This document shows positions 18,080 to 24,286 of a stretch of DNA of 24,286 nt, piece by piece. Numbering within the stretch: the stretch's first letter is position 1; the number at the start of each line of letters is the position of its first letter. Source of the DNA: Sergeia podlipaevii (Eukaryota; Euglenozoa; Kinetoplastea; Trypanosomatida; Trypanosomatidae); contig JASANZ010001914.1 in the NCBI GenBank assembly GCA_030849805.1, positions 1 to 24,286 of the forward strand, read 5' to 3'. The translations under genes were made by a program, and so were the position numbers. The notes below the pieces were generated by a model that did no database searches, was not told where the DNA came from, and was given only the letters and a program-made list of their open reading frames with translations.

Positions 18080-19249
18080 ACAAATACGCAATACGTTTTT
18101 TCCTATTTTTTTTTCTTTTCTTGAATATGTCTCACTCTATATATTTGTGGTTTCTTGTTTGCCTTTAAAATTTTTTTTATTGTGTCTTAAATAACTAAAC
18201 TTGCAACCACAACAAGAGAAATGGCTGTAAAGAGTATACTATTGACAAATCCCTGAGAAAGTATCCAGTCGAGATTTCTAGGTGGAAAAGCTGTGAAGAT
18301 TTTTTTTTTTAAAGGAAAGCAGGAAGAAAAAAGGCGTATGAGTTAAAAAATAAATAGTAAACAACAGTTGAAGGCGAGCAGACGGTTGTCACACCAATTT
18401 TATTTTTTTCACCTGTGAATGGTGAAACAGCGGCGACCACGCTTTTTATTCCAGCATACCGCTTGAAGGAAAAAGAATGTTGAAAAAGAGGAGAAACATG
18501 AATAAAAAGCGTTCATTTTCACAATATAAGGCTTTCCTACACACTCTGGAGCTGCACAGCAGCGATCGCCAACAGAAGGAAGAAAACACAAATAAAAAGA
18601 AATTGATTTTTTTCCCCCTCTTTAACAAGACAGAAAGACATTTCATAGAAACATAAAGGGACAATACAAAAAAAAAGAAATACGAACAACAGCGCTAAAT
18701 TCTAGAGATCAATAACTCAAGACGTGTGTGAAAGTGTGTATATGTATATGTATATATATATATATTTAAATGCAAATGATATGTCCCTCCCCTTTCTAGC
18801 AAGAGTACAATAACAACCTTTCAATCTTGAATATATATATCTATTTGAATTACATGGGGGCTCTAGTGTTTTTCATCCCCACTTTTCCCTTTTTGCACTT
18901 TATAGCAGCCACGTCATACCGTTTCATTTTTTACTTTTTTTTTTCTCCGCAACTGAACACTCTAATGAAAAAAAAAACGCAACAAATTTGATCTGAACAG
19001 GAATATATAGAGACATACGGATGACATACAAAGTGTGTAAACAGCTGTACCATATATTTGATAGAAAAAAAAGTCGGAAAGGGCAAGTGGAGAGAAGCGC
19101 AGAAGCACAAGTTGCACTGCCAGTGTTCTGTGTATGTGCGTGCTTTGGCCCCTCTTCATACTTGTTTACGATTTTATTTCCAGTTTTCTATTTGTTTTTC
19201 TCCGATTCTCCCTGCTTTTTCATCCGTTCCCATATCACCGCCTTTTTCA
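18080..19249. other. Spacer between histone H3 variant and receptor-like genes
   Basis: This is 1.17 kb of AT-rich sequence: the histone gene's 3' UTR and the receptor gene's 5' leader. It includes T-runs near 18109-18117 and 18300-18311 and a TA-rich stretch near 18738-18765. I see no gene, and I do not recognise the conserved stem-loop of metazoan histone mRNAs close to the stop codon. Confidence 0.6.
18738..18765. repeat. TA-rich / TATG repeat stretch
   Basis: An alternating TATATG and TATATA stretch in the histone H3 variant 3' flank, imperfect in its first half and nearly pure TA in its second. Confidence 0.75.
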
Positions 19250-19669
19250 TTAAGAGCGGTCTCCACGCAGACGCATCGCTAGATGAAGGTCCTTGGGGAA
19301 AAGAGTCACACGCTTGGCGTGGATGGTGCACAGGTTCGCATCACCAAGGACTGCGACAATGTAGCCCTCCGTGGCCTCCTGGATCGCCTCCAGAGCACTG
19401 CTGCGCATACGAAGAGTGTCCTTGAAGTTGGCGACGATCTCGCGAACGAGACGACGGAACGGTGCACGAGCAATCAGCAGGTTAGTAGAGGACTGGTACT
19501 TGCGCACCTCGCGGAGCGCCACGGTGCCGGGCCTCCAGCGGCGAGTCTTCTTGACACCCGAGCCGCGGGACTTGGGCTCCGACTTGACGCGACCCTCCTT
19601 GTGAATCTTGCGGCTTGTAAGGCTCTTGCTAGGACGCTTCGAGACCACAGTCTTGGTAAGTCCGGCCAT
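19250..19669 (-). CDS. Histone H3 variant, probably H3.V
   Basis: A 139-residue histone H3-fold protein. The tail (1-40) is Lys/Arg/Ser-rich and unlike the usual trypanosomatid H3 tail. The globular part begins at RRWRPGT (43-49), then [20 protein letters not shown] (51-70), FRRLVREI (71-78), [16 protein letters not shown] (90-105) and the C-terminal [21 protein letters not shown] (116-136). Tryptophan in RWRPG and the ATEGYIV stretch are trypanosomatid-like, but several positions differ from the bulk H3 of these organisms, and the protein is longer. I infer the divergent, single-copy H3.V, which in Trypanosoma brucei and Leishmania marks telomeres and transcription-termination regions together with base J. 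It could instead be another H3 variant. It stands alone among non-histone genes, as expected for a variant rather than a replication-dependent array copy. Confidence 0.9.
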   Translation of the reverse strand: MAGLTKTVVSKRPSKSLTSRKIHKEGRVKSEPKSRGSGVKKTRRWRPGTVALREVRKYQSSTNLLIARAPFRRLVREIVANFKDTLRMRSSALEAIQEATEGYIVAVLGDANLCTIHAKRVTLFPKDLHLAMRLRGDRS

Positions 19670-19677
19670 TGTGACTG

Positions 19678-19679
19678 CT
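19678..19679 (-). promoter_or_regulatory. Predicted spliced-leader acceptor AG for the histone H3 variant
   Basis: On the sense strand a T-rich stretch of about 60 nt (plus 19681-19740) ends in TACAG, the first AG after the tract. The resulting 5' UTR before the ATG is only 8 nt, which is very short. The next CAG, 3 nt further, is an alternative. Confidence 0.5.
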
Positions 19680-19836
19680 GTAAAAAAAAAGTTTTAAAAA
19701 AAGAATTTAAAGCAAAAAAAATAAAAAAATAGAAAAGAAAACAGCCAATGATAACTGTATCTATGTACTAACGATGAATCGTAGCGCAAGCTCAGAAATA
19801 AAAAAAGTAAACAAAAGAAGAGAGAAAGGAGGACAA

Positions 19837-19846
19837 GGGGGGGGGG
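19837..19846. repeat. Poly-G run (10 G on plus strand)
   Basis: Ten consecutive G, read as C10 in the transcript, in the CYTH gene's 3' flank or the histone gene's upstream region. Confidence 0.85.
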
Positions 19847-20205
19847 AGGCAGTTAATGACAGCCAGAGATAGCTTCGCATGTGAACTGAGATTGTCGAAG
19901 AACAAAGGATGAGGAAAACTAGGCAATGTGTACCAGAAAGCCAGTACACACATAAGCACACACACATACACACATATGTAAAAAGGAAATGATATTGCTG
20001 CTTTTTTTTTTTTTTTACAGTGTTTGGCCCTTCTTTCTTTCACAATCAAGTTGAAAAAAAAAAAAGGAGAGAAGGAAACAGCCGGTAAATCTATTGTAAA
20101 ATCCTTTGAAGGAATAACTTTTGTTTCCTTTGCAATAGGTGAATAGTTTGTTCTAGGTAATGCAACGCCTTTCCTCGAATATTGGCACTGCACATTCATC
20201 CACCC

Positions 20206-20210
<5 letters not shown>

Positions 20211-20237
<27 letters not shown>
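20211..20237. repeat. (CA)n microsatellite, 13.5 units on plus strand
   Basis: A perfect CA tract in the CYTH gene's 3' flank, read as UG in the transcript. Confidence 0.95.
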
Positions 20238-20239
<2 letters not shown>

Positions 20240-20607
20240 CCACGCACTCTCTTTTCTATATATTAGTTTGTGTGCCAGTAGTCTTCTAAACTTTAGGGCT
20301 ATCAGTGCCACACAACTGCATACACAAACCTAAATAGAAACAAAAGCATTTCTTATCGAGAATGCAGTGTTTGATCTCTTTTAAAAAATACCATTGATTC
20401 TCAAATGTGCTTGTCAAGATTCATCGTGATAGACACACACAAAAAAATACCGTTTTATCGCTAGCAGACACTTCAGGCTATCAGCCCATAAAAATATGTA
20501 TGTATGACAATTGTACTTCATCTGTATATCTCTTTTCCAATCCCCCACCTTGCCGCCCTCCCATACACAGTACCTCATCAGTGTTCTGCAGCGCTAGGGC
20601 AGAGCTC

Positions 20608-22689
20608 TCATTTTCCTCCTAGCAACGAGTAGAACTGATCCAGCTTGCTCTGAGTGCCACGCTGCCACTCCACACCCATTTGATGTAAAGTGTTCGTCAG
20701 CTCCTGCAACACATCCGCAGGCGCCGTTGCAGGACTGAGATTTGTCACCTCAACCTCATAAATCTCAAATGCGCGAGTGCCACACTCGTAGTCGTAGCGC
20801 ACGCTTTGCGCCTGTGTCTGCGGGACTGTCATGTTTTCGTTGAGAGGGTAGGTGGTGCGATCAAGATGAATAAGAAGCGGCGCTAGGCCTGGCGCGCTGC
20901 TGCCGGCAGCAGCGGACATGCCCAATGTAGAGATACCCATACCGCCTACAGAAACGTGGTGCTGAGTCGCCGGGACATAAGCTGGTGTCATCCCTAGCTG
21001 CGTCGACTGATACACAGACGGATTGCTCGCACTAGAACCCAAAAATGCCTTTTGGGTCTTTGATGCCAGCCATGGCACAGTAATTCTGGAGGTGGTAAAG
21101 AACGCAGCAGGCACCAGTTCGCGCAGCCCGTACTCACTCCATAGTTTGTTCATCACCGCGTTATGGGTGTGCTGCGTGGTAAGGAAAGAGGTAGGATTTT
21201 CAAGGAGAGACTGAGCCACTGCCTCGGGAAGGTCAATAACGCTGGTGCGGCTGCTTTGTGCTCCGCCTGTTACACACTGCTTCTCCTTGAGAACAAGAGC
21301 AAAGTGCACGCCTTGATTGTAGCGCCGCAGCCGCAGAAACGCGTGTTGCTGACGTAGCTCCTGTTTGGGCCCATCCAGAAAAAAATTCTCGTGGGATTCC
21401 TCCGTAGATGCAAAGCCACCGTTGTTGGCACTATCAGGCGCTTGACCGCTAGTATTGAGGTCGGTGTTGGCAATGGACCTCTTGTCAGTATGGGGCTGGC
21501 ACGACGTGAGCACGATCTCCTCCAAGTTCTTGCGAACTTCTAGGTAACCCTGCACGCTTGTGAGCCTCAGCTTTACATCTCGCACATCTGCAGCGGAGGT
21601 GTTTGCACCGCGGAGACCGCGCAGAAAACAGGCGTATTTACCTTCAGATCCTAGCTGGTGCCGCACGCCAAGCGCTTTCAGAAAGTGTTGCACCTCCGCA
21701 AGAACATCGCCAGTTTGAGCGCACGGAATGCGAGGGACCTCTAGTTCATACTGAGATCCAAATGGGTATACAGTGAGGTCTACGCGAACCTGAAGTCGCT
21801 CACGCAGCTCACGATCGTCTGGGGTCATGGCCTGCAAGTCGGCTGCCGAAGCGCACAGATACTGAAAGTGCATTCTAGTGGTGCTGTAGTTTCCCGTGGA
21901 GCAAAGAGAGGACATAATGCACAGCTGATCTTCCTGAGAAGCGGTCACCACGTTGGCACCAGCGGCCCCTACGGCGTAGCGCATCTGACCATAAAACGCG
22001 TTGTCCTGCTGTGCTTCACTATTCATCCATTGTGAGGCCATACCACTGGCGTGGTGTTCCGTGCTGTTAGTGGCACTGTTCTCATCCATGGCAGCACGAG
22101 CTTCCGCCGCACGCGCTGCCAGCAGCTTCAACTTGCTGATAATCGTCTGCGCAGAGCTTTCACTCGCACTACCACCCGCTCCTGCACACTCAAGGGTCTT
22201 ACGCTGTGCATACTCTTCCAGCACGTGAGCCAGGTCCACGTTCGCGATGAGCCGCGCCACAACATCAGCTGGTACCTTATTATCTTCCACAACAAAGTTC
22301 ATCTGTTCTCCACGTTCTACCGTGTTGCGCTGCTTGAAGACCAGCTTTCCCTCACTACTGGTCACTAAAGAGGTGATGTGTGGTTGTGTCGCAGGAGCCA
22401 CGCAGGAGTGCATAAAGTCCTCATAGGCACGATGCGCAGAGTACTCCGGCGTCGCTGACGCGTCTGCGGAATCAGAGTGCAGTCCTCCAGGGGACAAAGA
22501 CGGGGCGGTAAGTGCCGCGCAAGGAACACGCAGGCGCAACACGGACCCCGTCGAAGCCAGTTCGCCATTTGCAAAGTCGAAAAAGTAATCACGATAGGAC
22601 TCCTCCTTGATGAACCGTGGCTGTAAGGTGTTAACCACCAGCTCATAATCCCGAGAGCTCTCCAGGACAATTTTTATTTCTAATTGCAT
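20608..22689 (-). CDS. Tandem CYTH-like (triphosphate tunnel) domain protein
   Basis: A 693-residue protein that appears to hold two CYTH/triphosphate-tunnel domains. The first starts at residue 1: MQLEIKI at the N-terminus matches the ExExK signature except that the first Glu is Gln. Then come LRLR (51-54), LVFKQRN (116-122), YELEVPR (314-320) and the closing helix GSEGKYACFL (347-356). The second begins near LEVRKNLEE (383-391), followed by FLDGPKQEL (437-445), LRLRRY (452-457), LVLKEK (465-470), FEIYEVEV (641-648) and SKLDQFYSLL (681-690). CYTH enzymes hydrolyse tri- or polyphosphates or cyclise ATP at a metal site within a beta barrel. Several acidic and basic tunnel residues are kept, but substitutions in the first motif of both copies make activity uncertain. 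Long low-complexity inserts occur near 160-250 and 545-605. ATG at 22689 begins the first domain directly. Function and substrate are unknown. Confidence 0.8.
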   Translation of the reverse strand: MQLEIKIVLESSRDYELVVNTLQPRFIKEESYRDYFFDFANGELASTGSVLRLRVPCAALTAPSLSPGGLHSDSADASATPEYSAHRAYEDFMHSCVAPATQPHITSLVTSSEGKLVFKQRNTVERGEQMNFVVEDNKVPADVVARLIANVDLAHVLEEYAQRKTLECAGAGGSASESSAQTIISKLKLLAARAAEARAAMDENSATNSTEHHASGMASQWMNSEAQQDNAFYGQMRYAVGAAGANVVTASQEDQLCIMSSLCSTGNYSTTRMHFQYLCASAADLQAMTPDDRELRERLQVRVDLTVYPFGSQYELEVPRIPCAQTGDVLAEVQHFLKALGVRHQLGSEGKYACFLRGLRGANTSAADVRDVKLRLTSVQGYLEVRKNLEEIVLTSCQPHTDKRSIANTDLNTSGQAPDSANNGGFASTEESHENFFLDGPKQELRQQHAFLRLRRYNQGVHFALVLKEKQCVTGGAQSSRTSVIDLPEAVAQSLLENPTSFLTTQHTHNAVMNKLWSEYGLRELVPAAFFTTSRITVPWLASKTQKAFLGSSASNPSVYQSTQLGMTPAYVPATQHHVSVGGMGISTLGMSAAAGSSAPGLAPLLIHLDRTTYPLNENMTVPQTQAQSVRYDYECGTRAFEIYEVEVTNLSPATAPADVLQELTNTLHQMGVEWQRGTQSKLDQFYSLLGGK

Positions 22690-22802
22690 TTTTTATTACT
22701 TTTTTTTTGGTTCTTCAATTTCTTCGCGTTCTCTTAGTGTTCGTTCAGTAGCAGCAGATAATTCTTTTTTAGAGAAACACTGTAGTACAATATTCTCCCC
22801 CC

Positions 22803-22834
<32 letters not shown>

Positions 22835-22847
22835 GTGTGTGTGTGTG
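22803..22847. repeat. Compound microsatellite (CT)9(AT)6(GT)7
   Basis: Three dinucleotide tracts abut each other with no interruption on the plus strand, preceded by a short C run. The transcript reads ACs, then ATs, then AGs. It lies about 115 nt upstream of the CYTH start. Confidence 0.9.
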
Positions 22848-23283
22848 CAAGTGTGGGTAACTGTATCTCTGCAAGCTGTGTTGTCAATAAGATGAATCTA
22901 GGACAGTATCAACTATACTTAAAAAAAAAAACACGCACGCACTAAATAGAAACTGCGGAGAACAGAGTAATTCTACTAAGTGGGCTAGATATGATACACA
23001 AACCAAAACTACAACATAGAAATGCATATCAGAAAAAAAAAAGAAAAACAGTACTAGTAAAATATAATCATCATTTGCATCATGACGTACAAATACATCA
23101 GCGTAACAATTAGCCAACATTTCAAAGATTGCTTTCAAGTGCCTCCTAACAAACGGCAAGAGCCAACCCCTCTCTCAGAAAAACACCCCTATAGGTTTCT
23201 CTACGCCCGTCATTATTGCTATTTTTTCTTTCCCCCCTTTGTTCTTCTGTTAAGGGTACGCAGGGTGGATAAAAATAAGAGCC

Positions 23284-23296
23284 ACACACACACACA
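23284..23296. repeat. (CA)n short microsatellite followed by A-run
   Basis: About 6.5 CA units on the plus strand running into a 12-base A-run, in the small membrane gene's 3' flank. Confidence 0.8.
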
Positions 23297-23621
23297 AAAA
23301 AAAAAAAGAAATACCGATAGTCCTAAGGGAAAAAATAAACCGTACAACCACAACCAATACCTCACGCAGAGCTTCCTGCAATTCTTGATGTCCCTTTACT
23401 CATTTTGCACAAGAGAAAAGGCAGTGATAGAAAATATAATAGCAGTTGATCCATCAACGCATTTCTCATATATGCCTCTCTCTCCCCGTCTTTCGTGTCT
23501 TGTTTGCTAACACAGCAGCACACCTCTTCTCACAATATCCCCTCACATATTACGAGGGCAACACCGATAAAGAGAACAACAACAACAACACGAGCAGCCT
23601 GCGTATCCCTCACATCCCAGC

Positions 23622-23879
23622 CTAGTCCTCGTGTAGATCTTCTGGCACCTCCACCATGAGCAGAGTATCGTCATCGTAGTTGATATACATGAGCGAGGCA
23701 ACCGCCATCACAAGGGCTACGGCCACCACCACAAAGGAAATCACACCAATCAGGTAGCTCTCATCCTTTGCAGAAATACCAATAACTGGATCTGGTGCCA
23801 CATACCGCTTCTGGGCAGCAGATACAGACCCTGGAAAACACGTCAATGCAACTAAAAGTAGGCTCAAAAGAGGTGCCAT
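23622..23879 (-). CDS. Small type I membrane protein, possible ATP6AP2-like mini protein
   Basis: An 85-residue protein with a clear N-terminal signal sequence (hydrophobic about 3-13, AA near 21-22 as possible cleavage site), a short lumenal or extracellular part of about 20 residues, one membrane segment (about 43-66) and an acidic tail (DDDTLLMVEVPEDLHED at 69-85). The order is that of a single-pass type I protein. The tail and membrane segment loosely resemble the C-terminal fragment of the V-ATPase accessory protein ATP6AP2 (renin receptor), in which a membrane helix runs into an acidic, hydrophobic tail; this is a weak likeness and may be chance. Coding is supported by the good ATG after a pyrimidine tract and AG, by the coherent layout, and by its place in the gene series. 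The exact role is unknown. Confidence 0.7.
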   Translation of the reverse strand: MAPLLSLLLVALTCFPGSVSAAQKRYVAPDPVIGISAKDESYLIGVISFVVVAVALVMAVASLMYINYDDDTLLMVEVPEDLHED

Positions 23880-24286
23880 GAGGATAACTAACTCAAAAAA
23901 AGAAAAGATGCTGTCTGTTGCTACTTTCGGTTTCTTCTTGCTTCCTTGTATGTATAAATATGTGTGTGTCTGTGTCCTCGTCTTGAGTCGTAGTACACAC
24001 GATGTACTTCAACTTACTAACCCTATTCAATTCTATCTTTCAAATATTCAAAAAAAAAAAAAGATGTTATCAAGGCAAAAAAAGAAAAAGCGTATCAACC
24101 ATACATTTTTATTGAAAAATACATATACACTATATTGAACACAGATGATGCATACGTTGTTTCTTCCTCTAGCGGTGTGAATTGATATTACAGCGTTTTT
24201 CAAAAAGTGTATTTAACTTCTACGTCAGCATTGTGCTCATGAGGGCACCAGTTGTCTTCCCTAAAGGGTAATATTCTTAATTATTC
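23880..24286. other. Flank upstream of the small membrane protein gene
   Basis: This is the 5' flank of the small membrane gene and probably the 3' UTR of a gene outside the window. It has a TG-rich stretch near 23959-23970 and A-runs near 24050-24062. No coding region is supported. Confidence 0.55.
23892..23893 (-). promoter_or_regulatory. Predicted spliced-leader acceptor AG for the small membrane protein gene
   Basis: On the sense strand a pyrimidine tract (plus about 23895-23910) leads into its first AG here, giving a 12-nt 5' UTR. A second AG at 23888-23889 is an alternative. The arrangement supports this short frame being a real gene. Confidence 0.5.

Larger units (their letters stand above)
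19670..20607. other. Spacer between CYTH protein and histone H3 variant genes
   Basis: This holds the CYTH gene's 3' UTR and the histone gene's short 5' leader. It contains a long pyrimidine tract on the sense strand (plus 19681-19740), a G10 run, and a CA tract at 20211-20237. I see no gene; the 151-residue minus-strand open frame (19792-20247) begins in the microsatellite and is low in complexity. Confidence 0.6.
22690..23621. other. Spacer between small membrane protein and CYTH protein genes
   Basis: This holds the small membrane gene's 3' UTR and the CYTH gene's 5' leader. It contains a compound CT/AT/GT microsatellite (22803-22847), a short CA tract near 23284-23296, and A-runs. No strong pyrimidine tract stands upstream of the CYTH start on the sense strand; a weak acceptor candidate is the AG at 22765-22766. 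I see no gene. Confidence 0.55.

Noticed and set aside
18080..18091. Longer receptor-like open frame starting at 18091
   Set aside because: The first codon is TTG. The ATG at 18079 gives a clean signal peptide directly.
18080..19249. Canonical histone 3' stem-loop downstream of the H3 variant
   Set aside because: No conserved hairpin was recognised near the stop; trypanosomatid histone mRNAs are polyadenylated and are not expected to have it.
19792..20247. 151-residue minus-strand open frame in the H3 variant upstream spacer
   Set aside because: It starts inside a CA microsatellite and is Val/Cys/Phe-rich low-complexity sequence with no domain.
1..24286. Transposable element, retroposon or viral remnant
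   Set aside because: No reverse transcriptase, transposase, integrase or long direct or inverted terminal repeats were found. Repeats present are simple tracts only.
1..24286. Strand-switch region or transcription start/termination locus
   Set aside because: All supported genes are on one strand, so no divergent or convergent switch lies within the window.

Overview
This window looks like nuclear DNA of a trypanosomatid flagellate (Kinetoplastea). Eight intron-less protein genes all lie on the minus strand, head to tail. They are separated by about 0.7-1.2 kb of AT-rich sequence full of dinucleotide and homopolymer tracts, and there is no bacterial operon signal. Upstream of several start codons the sense strand carries a pyrimidine-rich tract followed by an AG, the layout used for spliced-leader trans-splicing. 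The histone H3-like protein has the 'RRWRPGT' core typical of trypanosomatid H3. I cannot name the species. The AT-rich spacers and moderate coding GC would fit a monoxenous or symbiont-bearing insect trypanosomatid at least as well as Leishmania.

Transcription runs from high to low coordinates. The gene order is: small secreted or type I membrane protein (23622-23879); protein with two CYTH domains (20608-22689); histone H3 variant, probably H3.V (19250-19669); type I membrane receptor with two periplasmic-binding-protein-like ectodomains and no cyclase domain (15323-18079); 1826-residue degenerate DExH helicase-like protein with a SURP domain and a low-complexity C-terminus (8976-14456); RPAC1/AC40, a shared subunit of RNA polymerases I and III (7062-8252); Utp11, an SSU-processome protein (4997-6076); and a kinesin-3-like motor with large motor-domain insertions (446-3850).

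The genes are probably parts of one polycistronic transcription unit. Neighbours in such units are usually not functionally related, so co-occurrence of RPAC1 and Utp11 (both tied to rRNA production) should not be over-read. Expression would be set mainly by trans-splicing, polyadenylation and the 3' UTRs, which here are unusually rich in UG/CA repeats.

The most unusual items are the helicase-like protein, whose motifs II, III, V and VI are eroded and which is joined to a SURP domain; the cyclase-less PBP-type receptor; the tandem CYTH protein; a four-cysteine iron-sulfur-like motif in RPAC1; and a potential long hairpin in the RPAC1 3' UTR built from matching GU/CA and G/C tracts. No tRNA, rRNA, transposon, CRISPR array or viral sequence was recognised.
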